64,000 nucleotides of DNA, from NCBI RefSeq assembly GCF_000801105.2, contig NC_079515.1:39689920-39753919 (forward strand). Reading direction: 5' to 3'. The notes beneath the pieces were generated by a model. That model had not been told where the DNA came from. It did not search any database and saw nothing but the letters and a program-made list of their open reading frames with translations. A program made the position numbers and the translations under genes. Positions within the stretch are counted from its first letter, which is position 1, and each line of letters begins with the position of its first letter. Below, piece by piece: positions 10,601-21,800 of the stretch. This stretch comes from Raphanus sativus. Its lineage: Eukaryota; Streptophyta; Magnoliopsida; Brassicales; Brassicaceae.

Positions 10601-11841
10601 GAAGAGAGTGGAATGGTGACTTGCTGTCCCGTTTGTTCCCAGAAGACGAGAAAAAGAAAATTATGCAGGTCAGAACTCGTGGAAAGGACAGCAAAGACAT
10701 CTATGTATGGGATTATAACAGGACTGGAGCATATACAGTAAAGTCTGGGTATTGGGTGCTCACTAATATACTACAAAAGACATCTCTCATTGTAGAAGAT
10801 CAACCGAGCCTGGACTCTCTGTATCAGCTAGCGTGGAGAACGGAAACAAGCCCCAAAATCCATCATTTCCTGTGGAAATGTATCAGCAACACACTGCCGG
10901 TAGCTGGGAACATGGCTAGAAGACATATCTCCAAGGATGCGGGATGCTATAGATGCAGCGATGGGGAAGAATCGATAAATCATATGTTGTTTCAGTGCCC
11001 ACTAGCTCGGTTAGTGTGGGCTCTCTCTCCTATTCCAGCTCCTCCTGATGGGGTAATGGCGAACTCTCTTTACTCAAATATACATCATGTCCTGAGTGTC
11101 CAGAAGAGCTATCCAAATGATGATGTCCATGCTGAAATTGCTCCTTGGCTGCTGTGGCGTTTGTGGAAAAATCGAAATGAACTAATTTTCAACGGCAAGG
11201 AATATGAGGCAGAAGCGATAGTGAAGAAGGCGTTTGAGGATGCTGAGGAGTGGAGAGAGAGAAGTCGGGTAGAAATATCTGAGGCCAGTAGAACAGAGGC
11301 ACAAAGAACCACAACTACCCACCACACACACACATGGAAACCCCCTCCTAAAGACTGGATAAAGTGTAATAGTGATGCAGCGTGGAGAAGTGACAGAGAA
11401 ACCAGCGGCTTGGGATGGGTATGCAGGGACGAAGGTGGGGAGGTTCGATGGGTGGGAGCTCGTGCTGTAACAAGGGCGGGATCAGCTATCATGGCGGAAG
11501 CGGAAGCTCTTATGTGGGGTGCTGAGACTCTGGCTCGTTTTGGCTATAAGAACGTTATCTTTGAAACTGACTCATTATCACTCACCAGAATGATCACTGG
11601 TGTAGAAGAAGTGTGGCCAATTTTGCAGTCAACAGTCGAAGTAATACGCCAATATTTGTTACAGATTGGAAGCTATGAAGTGAGGTTTTATCCTAGAGGA
11701 GGTAATAAGGCAGCAGATAGAGTAGCAAAGGAGTCACTCACTTTTGTGTCTAGTACTCCTAGGTTGTACTCTGTTGTGCCATTGTGGCTGAAGTATCAAG
11801 TTAGGTCTGATAAATCAGTGTATCAAAACAATGTTTGGTGA
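7678..11841 (+). CDS. LINE ORF2 polyprotein: endonuclease, reverse transcriptase, RNase H
   Basis: A 1387-residue ORF2 that nicks target DNA and reverse-transcribes element RNA. Residues 1-225 are an apurinic-type (EEP) endonuclease: it opens MRILSWNCQGLGN, then has LSETK, TGDFNEI and SDHSPIL, covering the expected Asn, Glu, Asp and His positions. The reverse transcriptase spans about 480-760, with FRPISLCN, a TDISKAYDRVEW block, RGLRQGDPISP and the catalytic YADD at 680-683. A zinc-binding RT-associated segment (zf-RVT, CYRCSDGEESINHMLFQC) follows at about 1070-1130. A C-terminal RNase H is at about 1225-1350 (SDAAW, AEAEAL, ETDSLS, AADRVAKE). No stop or frameshift interrupts it. Confidence 0.96.
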   Translation: MRILSWNCQGLGNTPTVRQLQEIHRVYYPDIMFLSETKNNRRYMEEVLVKLGFQDLRTVEPSGKSGGLAVLWKKTCKVEVLQTNRRMMDLKVQWKDRSFFLTGVYGDPVKNKRQEVWERLTRIGVARKEPWFLTGDFNEIIDPSEKLGGALRSEEEGGGFRQMINDCGLWEIQHRGYKMSWHGIRNNDMVQCRLDRSLANQAWLSLFPSASARYLQKGCSDHSPILNFLDGIEWRKKGMFRYDQRWIKREGFADTVISSWSAGGMGQTGLLQRVAQCRKDISMWKKSAKPNSAIRIQELHHRLDEATHRSLYVPGEISQLRKELNEEYYNEEIFWKQKSRLDWLKAGDLNTRFFHATTKNRRAQNHIHSLIDEEGQEWFDDMDLGRVAENYFQSLFASEDVGIQLSEWEDFPAAVTPAQNDELLKEVTMEEVRRAVFDTNPQKCPGPDGMSAFFYQQFWNSMGGDITAMVQKFFKDGVLEEGINNTLICLIPKKLNANRLADFRPISLCNVAFKFITKILAQRLKKILPSLISETQAAFIEGRVIQDNILIAHELLHALNSNNKCSEEFIAVKTDISKAYDRVEWSFLRKAMKTLGFSDQWSSLVMTCVSSARYQVLVNGTPHGDIIPSRGLRQGDPISPFLFVICTEMLVRMMGRAEQSGQITGLKVARGAPKISHLLYADDSLFYCKGEPQELDCLTQTLSKYSLASGQRINYLKSSIYFGKNIPQEQRQYIKSKLGIDQEGGEGLYLGLPESFGGSKVSILSFLKERLSERVQGWQTRFLSPAGKEVMLKAIAMALPTYTMSCFLLPKTVCKKIVSIMSEFWWRNKKESRGIHWKSWEQLSKPKSKGGLGFKDLEAFNLALLGKQLWRILVYKDSLLARVFRSRYFAKSEPLSAGLGSRPSYAWRSIQAAQKLLQQGARMIIGNGDSAKVFQDVWIGQQPAAKAQVIRWRSDNTSLRPPPNLRVRDLLQNDGREWNGDLLSRLFPEDEKKKIMQVRTRGKDSKDIYVWDYNRTGAYTVKSGYWVLTNILQKTSLIVEDQPSLDSLYQLAWRTETSPKIHHFLWKCISNTLPVAGNMARRHISKDAGCYRCSDGEESINHMLFQCPLARLVWALSPIPAPPDGVMANSLYSNIHHVLSVQKSYPNDDVHAEIAPWLLWRLWKNRNELIFNGKEYEAEAIVKKAFEDAEEWRERSRVEISEASRTEAQRTTTTHHTHTWKPPPKDWIKCNSDAAWRSDRETSGLGWVCRDEGGEVRWVGARAVTRAGSAIMAEAEALMWGAETLARFGYKNVIFETDSLSLTRMITGVEEVWPILQSTVEVIRQYLLQIGSYEVRFYPRGGNKAADRVAKESLTFVSSTPRLYSVVPLWLKYQVRSDKSVYQNNVW

Positions 11842-11858
11842 ATGAAAGTTTTCGATGA

Positions 11859-11890
<32 letters not shown>

Positions 11891-11891
<1 letters not shown>

Positions 11892-11903
11892 CACGTGATA
11901 TGC
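11891..11903. repeat. Right target-site duplication of the full-length LINE
   Basis: An exact copy of the 13-mer at 5797-5809, starting immediately after the 29-base A tail. It carries a CACGTG core, so the insertion duplicated a G-box-like hexamer on both sides of the element. Confidence 0.95.
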
Positions 11904-12044
11904 CCACATGGTTTGGTGATTAGAACATCTAGGGACATAAACCCTCGAATCAAAGAGAACAAAAACCAAAAGACGACGACTTTAATATATAATGCTTATC
12001 TACCTCATTTTATACGCCATATTCCTTAACCTGTAATATAATAA

Positions 12045-13402
12045 CTAGATTTTGACCCGCGCTTCGAAAGCACGGATACTATTTTTCACTTTTATGAAAT
12101 ATATTATTTGTTTGTAATTATTGAATTTATTTATTTTAATAAAATTTTCTTTATAATAATTTCGACACATAGAGTGTCTCTAGTAAACTATATATTTCTC
12201 TAGTTTTATTTTATTCGCTCTTCAATCAACATATTTATTTGGCTTGTTGTTAAAATAAATGATTATAGACTTTGATCTCTGCATCTCCGCAGATGTATAT
12301 TTTAAAAAATATGATGATATTTGTTTTTCATGTAATTATAAGGGTTTGGCAAAATGAATCCGAGGAACAGAACTGATACCAATCAGTAAATATAGTACCA
12401 AACCTGAACATAAATTGATTAAATATTCGAATTATTCAAAATTGTTAGTTAGAGAACCGAAGCGGATCCGAACCGAAGTATTCGTGTACCTGAATTTATC
12501 TAAAAATAGATTTATATATTTATATATTAATTATTTTTATATTTAACGTATATAAAACATCAAGAATGATACCTTTAAATTGGTTTAAAATACTTAAAAA
12601 TATATATAGATAGTCAAAAATAAATATCTGAAATAGTTAAAGTATATTCAAATCACCAAAAATACTTAAAATAATTATTGATTTCGTATCCAAATTTTTA
12701 AATCAAACCAACTGATATGTTAAGCTTAGGTATTCTGACATATGTTACTTAAATTTATAGGTAATATATTACTTTATTTATAGATTTTGAGAAATTTTAA
12801 ATATATAGTGATTTAAAACTTTAAAAATAATTTAAATATGTTATCCAAACCCAAACCAAACCCGTAAAGATCCGAATCAAACTCAAACAAAAATTTAGAA
12901 ACATCCTAATAGGACTGAAATCTTTGACCTCGAAAACTTGAAACGCAAACTGATCAGAACCAAACCCGTATGGATATCTGAAAACCCATCCTTAGTCATT
13001 ATTATATATCGTATAATTTTATCATATAATTAATCGTATTTTATATGTACCATCATATAACTAATCATATAATTAATAGTATTTAATATGTATCATCATA
13101 TAAATAATTACATATATTATATTTTAAAAATTTAATATGAAATATAAAAACCATAATTTGAGTTGGTATTTCAAATTGGGCTTTGTATTGTATTTTTCTT
13201 ATATATATTGACAATATTATTTTATAATGGACTTAATAACTTAAGCCCATTATTTTTTCTATTTAATACTATTATCTTTGTTTCCAAACAAATTTTTTTT
13301 TAAAGGACTACAATCCATGTTTCCAAACACACCAATTTTTTTAATACTCTTATCAAAGTATCCAAACACACCGAATTTGTACTTCAGCTTTAATAAGATA
13401 GA
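12045..13402 (-). mobile_element. Non-autonomous Helitron (1.36 kb)
   Basis: Read on the minus strand, the element starts TCTATCTTATTAAAGC at 13402 and ends CTAG at 12048-12045. A terminal hairpin lies 8 bases inside the 3' end (stem 57-64 with 68-75 of the 12000 block, 7 of 8 pairs). The host bases are A before TC and T after CTAG, as expected for insertion between A and T without duplication. It encodes no Rep/helicase, so it would depend on an autonomous element. Inside are AT-rich DNA and an inverted copy of the TTCGG-rich repeat (about 12340-12990). Confidence 0.82.
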
Positions 13403-14974
13403 TAATTCACATGAAAAGCAATCACATCATTTATGCAATGAACTGTTGACAATACTTGTGGCATGTCCACAAAACATAGATCATCATTCACTAGATATGC
13501 CTACGATTCATTAGTTCAATTCGTCATCTTTATACAGTTTTACTTGTATATACATTATTATGCATCAGTCTCTCGGTAACGAAATCTCTAAATCAAAAAT
13601 AATATTCATTGTTAAAAAACAACAGTGTACACATAAATTAGTTTTTTTTTTCTTTTGCTTAACTAGATATATTATCTTTGTTCCTCGGCAAAAACAAAAA
13701 AGAAGGACAAAATCTATGGTTGAGCAATTTACCTGTAAGACCCACCAATCTCAGACCATGCAAGCTTTCTTCCAGTTCACCAATCCACTTTCTCTCATAA
13801 TAATTTATTTTGATTTTATGCTGCCATCATAATAACTTCTCTTATCCTTTAGATAAATAGATTTATTTCTTAAAATATGCTGTGTGTTTCTGACAAACTC
13901 CACATGATGTAAAGGGCCACCAAGACTTATAAAGACCCACCTACATTATTTTGTTCACATGGATGTGTAAGGAAAACTCAGCTAATAATTACTCATATAC
14001 ATAAAATTCTCTATCTTTCATGTTGTTATTAGTTATTACTAAGGTTAACTACAGCGATGTTCAAAAAAAAGTTAACTATAGCATTTGGAGATTAAACTAT
14101 ATAAGGCTAACTGATCAATATTAAAAAATGTCATGCTATGAAAATATAATTAACTACATATAGCATAATAGTGAGCAATATCAAGTGCTAATTGATTAAA
14201 AATGCTAAATGACTGCTGAGATAGCTTTTTAAAAGATGATTTTCATAATATGGGATTATTACTATCAAATTATGCGTTAACCAACCATTTTTGTTTTCTG
14301 CTGAATATCAGTTAACTAATTTACACCAGCACATTATAAACATACAAAGTGAACCTACATTGCATAAAATGTAACCAAAATTTGTAGAACTTCAGAATCA
14401 TTTAATTTTTGTACCATAAGTAAGCCTTCTGCTCTCATGTGCATGACTTTTATCTTAAGAGATGAACCAGATTCCTCGTCATGTGCCAAAGCAGAATTTT
14501 CAGAGCTCCTATATAATAAAAAAATATAAGATTAGTAGGTATAATATACTAAAGAAATAAAGTTCTCACATGTATAAGCTTACATGTGAACACATGTACA
14601 TTCATTACATTATATATGGTTCAAAGGCTCAAAGCTTCCTTTGACAGTTGTATGTTCCTTTAAAGATAGAAACCCCTTCTTTTTTTCCCTTCTCTTCTTT
14701 CTTCTTCAAGGTAGCCTCCAAAGCAAAAAACGAAAGAAGCTAATCTGTTGTCTGGTCATAACTTCACAAGAAGCTATAGCTTGTCCTTAATGTTGGCTTC
14801 TTCTTGTCACTTTCTTCGTTTCTTTTTCCTCTGAAACAGTAAAAAAGAACCGTTAAATCTATAACAGATTAAGAAGAAGAAGAAATTGGCAACTGCAAAA
14901 GCAGAGTGTATGAAAGATTGTGAAAGTTGGTTTATTTAGTTATCCTTTTTGAGATAAGAGTTGAGAAGAAGAAG
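13403..14974 (+). promoter_or_regulatory. Intergenic region and 5' leader of LNG2
   Basis: AT-rich DNA between the Helitron and LNG2. The last 350 bases (about 14620-14974) are rich in CTTCTT and AAGAAG runs typical of a plant 5' leader. An upstream in-frame non-ATG extension at 14927 is ignored in favour of the conserved MSAKLLYNL start. Small open frames at 13278-13514 and 13560-13832 have no recognisable product. Confidence 0.4.
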
Positions 14975-17900
14975 ATGTCTGCAAAACTTCTGTACAATTT
15001 GTCAGATGAGAATCCAAATCTGAATAAACAGTTTGGATGCATGAATGGGATCCTTCAAGTGTTTTACCGGCAACATTATCCGGCGAGACCAGTCTCCGGT
15101 GATGTAGAAAAGTCTCTGCCTCCAGGTAACTTAAATTCTTTCTATCTTACTAAATCTCAGTTCAATGTTTAGGACCACCAAAGAAACAAAGTAGTTTCAC
15201 TATAGCTAAGAACAAGAGACTCATTTTGCAGGAGAAAGAAAAGATATTGTCGGTGAAATTAACATGGAAAGTGAAAGAGAAACTGTAAGAATCTAAACCC
15301 TTTCGTTATTTTGTTTCATCTCTGAGAAAAAAAAACTAATAAAAAGAGACTTTTATGGGAATTGCAGGAGAGGAGTACCAAGAAGAAGAAGAATAAGGAT
15401 AAGCATAGAGTCTCTTCAGAATCCTCTTCCAGGCCTTCCTTTTCGTCTTCTCCACGCTCCTCGAGCTTCTCATCTGCAGAAGTCAGCACCGCAGCTTCTC
15501 AATTCGATCAGCCTGGTGAGAATCTGACCAGAGAACAGCTCAATGTTGCACCGATGATGCCCTTTGATATAAAGGAGCTTGTGAAAGGCTCTATTAATAG
15601 AGAAATGAAAACCAGACGTGAAGAAACAGCGGCCTTCACTCAGCAGCAACAGCCAAATTCAGGTAGAACTAGCGTGTTGCTTCCCAAAGAAGCATCAACG
15701 CGATTGAGTTCTAGTGAATGGAATGAAGGTAGAGAGATGGCTGCTAAGTTCAGAGAGAGTCCTCGGTTTTCGTATGATGAGAGGGAGATGAGAAACAATG
15801 GATACAAGACAGTCTCCAAGTTGCAAGAGACACCTAGGTTGTCGTTGGATAGTAGAGGAACCCGTAACAACGAGTCACATGAGGAACCGGTAACAATGAG
15901 TCACAGGAGATCAAATTCAAGTGTGGTTGCTAAACTGATGGGACTTGAAGTCATTGCAGACAACTTCCATACCGAGCAGAGAAACGAGAACCGGTTCTGC
16001 GACTCCCCAAGGCCAATGTCCCGAGTAGAAGAACCAACATCTCTACAGAGATCTAGAAGCGTTGGCTCGATCAAGAAGATACCTGCTTCTAAGTTTCCAT
16101 TGGAACCAGCTCCATGGAAGCAAATGAAAGCAGGAGACTCTGCACTGACCGTTTATGGCGAGATTCAGAAGAGGCTTACGCAGTTGGAGTTCAAAAAGGC
16201 GGGAAAAGATCTCAGAGCTCTTAAGCAAATACTCGAGTCTATGGAAAAGACGCAGCAGTTGATGGACGGAAACAAAGATAGCACAACTCTTACGCGGAGC
16301 ACTCACCAGCCAGTTCCAGCTGCAACAAGTCCAGCCATGAACTTCAAACCTTCATCTATCGTTGTAACGAAACCAGCGGCTCCAGTTTCCACTTCACTGC
16401 CAAATGTCAACGTTGGTAACCCAAGACACATTCGAAGAGTCACCTCGGGGAAGCAGAACGCAATGGATTTAACCCCAAGGCCAGGCCTTTACAAGGGCCA
16501 GCTAGATTCGACCAAGAGCACTAGCCCAAAAACTTTCAGGTCCAGGCAAGCTTTGGTGGCGGATTCTTGCTCAATGAACAAGTCAGGTAGGAGCCGACAG
16601 CAAAGCGTTAGCCCAAGAAGGCAGCCCAAAAAGCTCGGGTCTGAGAGGCAGTCGCCACCCACTACTCCAAAAGCAGAGCCAGGCAAGATTCAAAGGCAGC
16701 TAGGTAGACAGCAAAAGGAGTCAGCCTCACCGAGAAGGAAACCGGAGATAAAACCTCGCACTACTCTTGTTCAGCAAACTGATGAACGATTAAGCCATGA
16801 GAGCAGTTACTTGAGAAGTTTAAGAAGTGATAGCAACATAAGCCTGAGATCAAATGTTGACATCGAGGTTACAAGCAGACGCCAAGGGGAGAGAAACTGT
16901 GACTTCCCAGAGCTGCAACCCCCTAAAGACAAGGTATGAAGCGGATCTGTTTCTCTGACAAATCTTCCCTTCTCATTAGTAATCATATAACTGAATCTCT
17001 TCTGTTAACTAATGCAGAGTCCAGACTTTGGAATCAAACAAGAGAGGCCATCTCTTAAACCTCTGAAAGTTACCGTTGAACAACCTAGCCCTGTTTCAGT
17101 TCTTGATGCAGCCTTCGACGAAGAGGATTCACCCTCTCCTGTGAGGAAGATATCACTTAGTTTTAAAGGTGAGAAACTTGCAGAAGAATAATCTTCAGAC
17201 TAATTCATCTATTGTAGCAATTACAAGTTCACAAATGTCAATACACTACATGGATTCAAAAGGTTTTGGTTTGAATGAAGTTCTCATATTTTCTTTGTTC
17301 TCTTACCAGAGGACGATGCTCTACGTTCTGAAGAATCTGTGTGGATAAAGAAGCCTGCGAGCGTCTGCAGATCGATAATATTGCCTGAGAATAACCGGAA
17401 TCCAACGCAGCCAGAGTCTGATCTCCTCAAATGCTTCTCTGAAGAAGATGCAAGCTTCACAAGCAGCGACCACAGGTACATCTCGGAGATATTGTTGGCA
17501 TCAGGACTTCTAAGAGATCTTGAATACAGCATGATAAGCATTCAGCTGAACAAAGCACGTCTCCCCATCAACCCAGGACTCTTCTTCATCCTGGAACAGA
17601 ACAAGGCCAGCAATATGATGACTCAACTAGCCAGCAAACACAAAGGCAGAGGATTAAGACAGCAGCAGACAAATCCAACAGAGATAGTCAGGAGAAAACT
17701 CATCTTCGATACCGTTAATGAAATCCTAGCTCAGAGGTTCACTGCTGAAGGCTGTACCAAACCACGGTTAACCGCAAATCCAATTACAACAATGGAGAAA
17801 ATATCAAAAGGGGAGCAACTTCTGGAGACTCTGTGTTTGGAGATTGATAGGTTACAAGAGAACAACTCACAGTGTATCTTGGATGACGAGGAAGACATCA

Positions 17901-18025
17901 TATGGAAGGACCTGCAATGTCAAAGCATGAACTTGAAGGAGTTTGAAGGTGAGACTCCAGGGATAGTGTTAGATATTGAGAGGATGATTTTCAGAGACTT
18001 GATTAATGAAGTTTGCTTCTGTTAA
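14975..18025 (+). CDS. LNG2: LONGIFOLIA2 / TRM1 cell-elongation protein
   Basis: Five exons join cleanly at 14975-15125, 15232-15284, 15368-16933, 17018-17168 and 17310-18025 (2637 nt, 878 residues). LONGIFOLIA/TRM proteins associate with microtubules and promote longitudinal organ growth; some TRM members also recruit TON1 or OVATE proteins. The protein begins MSAKLLYNLSDENPNLNKQ. It has the DUF3741 VARLMGL-type motif SSVVAKLMGLEVI near residue 255, long Ser/Arg-rich disordered stretches, and a C-terminal DUF4378 (about 700-870) with YISEILLASGLLRD and RRKLIFDTVNEILAQRF. It ends DLINEVCFC, which from memory is the LNG2 and not the LNG1 ending. All introns are GT-AG. It converges on the minus-strand TAF8-like gene 345 bp downstream. 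Confidence 0.93.
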
Positions 18026-18370
18026 TTTTTATGGGTATCACTTAGAATTGTAAATGAAGGAACCTTACAGAGGAAGAGAACCTTTGGTTCTGGGTTTTCA
18101 ACCCTTTTGCCTCTTCTCTTCCTGCTTGTTTGTGTAACCAGCATATGTATAGGTATAATTAATAAATAACAAGAGCTAAGAGCATATGAATTGGTGAATC
18201 ACAATAACAAATGAAGTTAAAGGCCAAGCAATCTTCTCTTTCTCAATCATTTTGAATTAGTAAAAAACTCTTACCCTATAAAGTATAAAGTAACGTATAC
18301 AATTGCAAAGGTTCACTAAATTCAAGATGCAAAGCTATTCAGTCTACAAATCTATAAAATGGCATAATAC

Positions 18371-19426
18371 CTATTTAACATCTGAGTCAATTCTTTGATG
18401 ATTTTCTTCTATATCTGACTTCTTCTCCCTCTTGACTTCACCTTCTTTAAACCAACGCCGTCCCTGAACGCTCCGCTTTGTTGCCAAACACGAAGGTCTC
18501 TTCAGAGTCCCAATCTTGAAACGCAACAAAGTTTGTTGTGGTCTTGCACCACCTTTCTTCTCTCCATCCTCGGATTCAGAGAACCTGTTCTTCCAGTTAA
18601 TATCATCCGATAGAGCAGATGCCTCAAGAACCGGGATGTGATGGTTGTTGCTGCTATGCTTATCAGGAAAGTGATTGATGTCAACAAGTTCATTTGAGAC
18701 TCTGTTCTCCAGGAATCGAAGAGGTGCGGTAAGAAACGGATTACCTTCCATTTCTTCTTCTCCCTGTGGTGAATTTCGAACATCCTTTGAAGATTTAAAT
18801 ACTTCTGACCTACCACCATTTTCTTTACTCACAGCTCCTCCTTGGATAGTGTCTACATTAGTTTCGGGAAATGAAGGAAGCCAAACAGGGATGTGTACAT
18901 CTGGAGGTTCTGCTCTGACCTCAGAGAAACTAGGAGGAGCATGTCTTTTCTCTTTAGTAATTGGGAAACGGGGAAGAGCATAAACAAACGGCATCTTCTC
19001 CGCTTCCCCTGTATAACGAATAATATCCCTGACTAACATGGAATCAGCAAGACAAGAGCCAGTGTCTGAAACACCAGAAGCAGATCCCAAATCGGCTAAT
19101 GCCTGAACAATGTCAAGAGAATTACCCTCTACCCTACCTGCTACGTTAGCGTAAAACTGAGCAGTCTTCCCAATGCTATGGATATAGTGAAGAGCAACGC
19201 CGGCAAGGGTATCAAGAGCAGATTCTTGAAAAGAAGTAAACCTAACGCCTTGGCGTGATTCCTGATACATATTATTATTAAACTCTACACTCTCGCAAAT
19301 CTGAGCCACAGCTGTTCTCGCTAAGGCGTAGGAGAAATCACTGCCTTGAAAAAGCTTTCTCTTTTCTCTGCTCTGACTTCTTCTTCCACCTTCCCCAACT
19401 CCATTGCTCATACTCCAACCTAACAT
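18371..19426 (-). CDS. TAF8-like bromodomain-associated histone-fold protein
   Basis: A single coding exon of 351 residues. Residues about 30-115 match the bromodomain-associated histone fold (PF07524 type; SYALARTAVAQICES, then SALDTLAGVALHYIHSIG). Residues about 145-190 match the TAF8 C-terminal region (PFVYALPRFPITKEKR followed by PPDVHIPVWLPSFP). The family pairs through its histone fold with TAF10-like partners in TFIID-type complexes. It is collinear with AT3G02160 (Arabidopsis 'bromodomain transcription factor'). The start is uncertain: a second Met (MSNGVGEGG) at 19411 is an equally good start. A 5'-leader intron is likely, with donor GTAAG near 19616 and acceptor TTTCTCAG near 19450. 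Confidence 0.88.
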   Translation of the reverse strand: MLGWSMSNGVGEGGRRSQSREKRKLFQGSDFSYALARTAVAQICESVEFNNNMYQESRQGVRFTSFQESALDTLAGVALHYIHSIGKTAQFYANVAGRVEGNSLDIVQALADLGSASGVSDTGSCLADSMLVRDIIRYTGEAEKMPFVYALPRFPITKEKRHAPPSFSEVRAEPPDVHIPVWLPSFPETNVDTIQGGAVSKENGGRSEVFKSSKDVRNSPQGEEEMEGNPFLTAPLRFLENRVSNELVDINHFPDKHSSNNHHIPVLEASALSDDINWKNRFSESEDGEKKGGARPQQTLLRFKIGTLKRPSCLATKRSVQGRRWFKEGEVKREKKSDIEENHQRIDSDVK

Positions 19427-21800
19427 GTAGAACCATTGTTTCGCTCTGAGAAATCAACTAATCATAAGTTCTTTACTTTAGCACCTAACAACATTAAGAG
19501 AATGATAAAACCCATCAGCCCCAACCAGCGAAACCCTAGAATTTTATCGATCGGGTTTAATTGAGCAACTTGCAAAAGAGTAAACCAATCCGGTTAAGGG
19601 AAGTAGAATGCTTACCGGAGAGAAGCAACTTTCTCCCAAAATTCACCGACGAAGACAAGCCGAGACAAAAGCTTCGGTGGCTAACGGCGGCGAGCGAACT
19701 CAGTGAGGCTACCAAGGAACGAAATCAAAGGTAGGATTCGAAGGCGACTACTCCCTTAAAGAGAGCTCCAAGTTTTAAACACTCTTTCTCGATCCAGAGA
19801 GAGAAGAGTAGGAACCTAGGCTAGGAGGTTTTTCAAGTTTCGGACTTTCGTTTTTACTTATAGACACCAACCAGCTTTTATAGACACCATTATCAAAAAA
19901 AAAAAAAAAACGGCAAATCTTTTTTTGTTTTATTACATTAATCCTTTAATATTCGAATTATTTTCCAGGTTACAGCGAAGATGTAATTATTAGAAAGTAC
20001 AGAAATTATTGCGGGAACTATTAAAAATATATTTCTGTAACGATAATTAATTAAGATCGGGAAAATTTTGGGAGCCACATAAAGTATTTTTTTTTTAACA
20101 ACTTAAAAAGCCACATACATATACTGTATAGTTTCTCTATAATTTTATTTTTAAAAATGAAAATAGATTAATTTGAGAGGGCTTCGTGCGCTTTGTAGCT
20201 TGTCGAACAAAATCTCAATATTATGGGCCTTGCTCCTGTTGAGGCGGCACCCTGATTTGAACTGGGGAAAAAGGATTTGAATGTTAGCCCATTATTTAAC
20301 GTAAAGGCAACTCGGATGCGTGTACATATAAGCAGCAGCGGTCCAAAGTCCGAACTGTTATCATTCTTGCCAATTTTTTTTTGAGAATTTAGTAACGTTA
20401 TAAATAACACTTTCTAATAGCAATCACTACTATACTGCATATATACACTCTACACTCATTTTCAGAGATTTTGCGATCGCAAAATACAATTCAGTTTCAC
20501 TAATTTACTATATTTTTCAGTTTAATTTTTTTCATCCGACAATCTTATAAAAATAAATTAATCATGAACATACCTTTTTTATTTTATAAATTGTGCGTTT
20601 GCAATGAACAGAGCTTGTTGAATGAGTTGTCATAGTTATAGTTTTGACAGAAGAAAATATTATTGAGTTTCGATATAAATCGTGGACAACAACAAAAATA
20701 ATGTACTGACAGTGAAGAGTGTACATCAAAATATTCGACATTAATATCAATATATGCCAAACTTTCAAATAAACAATATATATATAATGCATGATAGCTA
20801 GAGATCGACATGGAAGCTTTTTAGCAGAAAGTATGATGATATATGACAGAGTGACAGAGCATTGGATCGGTAGCCTTTTTACTCTAATCAATCAAAGATG
20901 ATCGTACACACTGTTATTATTTACAAACTTTTTGTCTCTATTACAAACTGTAATTAACTAATTTTCTCTTCCTCCTTCGTCTTCGTCTATGTATAATTCC
21001 CAATTTTTATATATGCTGCATGTGTCATATATGTGTAATGAATAGTAACATTTGTATTGGTCAATGTGATGATACATTTGTTTGAGTTAACATACATTAA
21101 CGACGATAGCATTAGCCGACTGTGATCTTAATAATTTAAATGGAAATGGGGTACTAATTATAATTAACACCTTAAGTTTAAATGCGACCTACTATGCTAA
21201 CTAATAGGAGCTGTGTGCTCAAACCCCTTCACATTGAATTTCTATTTGATAATTGAGTCGAATATTTGTCAGACTCACAACGCCATTATATACAATAATG
21301 TTAAGTGTTTTATTTGGTAATTTGATTTATGGATTGAAATCTTGACTAGTGATTTACATCCACCACTTGAGTTCTGCACTGCGCATCAAATAGAAGCATA
21401 ATCTCATATTTAGTTCCTCAGTTAACCTAGTATAGCTAATAGATTGCAATCATTTCACATTATCATGTTATCTCTTGATAAATCAGAATTTGTTTAGCTT
21501 CCGTTTTCAATGTTTATACATTTTTTCTAGTCACTTAATGTACAAAAAAAAACTAAACCATGTATCATGTATGTGTATTTAGTATTGTTAGATCCTATAA
21601 AGAAACTATGTATACATTGATGAGAACATTCAAAATACATGAATGCTAATATAATAATTCATGAATCCACGATTTAACGTTTAACTTGTATATAAATATA
21701 TCAGGAAATCATAGTGCAGAATTAACTACCTTATTATTTTTGTTTTGTGTCCCCTCTCTTGCGAACACATCGAACATTTCATTATTTCCATAATCTAATT
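19427..21800. other. 5' leader/promoter of the TAF8-like gene and intergenic region to TCP13
   Basis: Bases 19427-19840 carry the probable leader exon and intron of the minus-strand TAF8-like gene, ending in a CT/GA-rich stretch. From about 19850 to 21800 the DNA is AT-rich with no recognisable gene. The open frames at 20168-20410 and 20562-20891 (both minus) lack any family signature. This stretch also holds the 3' flank of TCP13. Confidence 0.5.

Larger units (their letters stand above)
5810..11890 (+). mobile_element. Full-length L1-like LINE retrotransposon, both ORFs open
   Basis: This 6.08-kb element is bounded by perfect 13-bp target-site duplications. It has a 351-bp 5' leader (5810-6160), ORF1 (6161-7681), ORF2 (7678-11841), a 3' UTR of only about 20 bp and an uninterrupted tail of 29 A (11862-11890). 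The ORFs overlap as ATGA, so ORF2 starts on the stop codon of ORF1, which suggests termination-reinitiation. Identical duplications, an unbroken tail and two open ORFs imply a recent insertion that may still be competent. A 5'-truncated relative lies at 2262-2764. Confidence 0.96.

Noticed and set aside
20562..20891. A minus-strand frame of 109 codons downstream of TCP13
   Set aside because: AT-rich composition, no motif, and an overlapping alternative frame of similar length.
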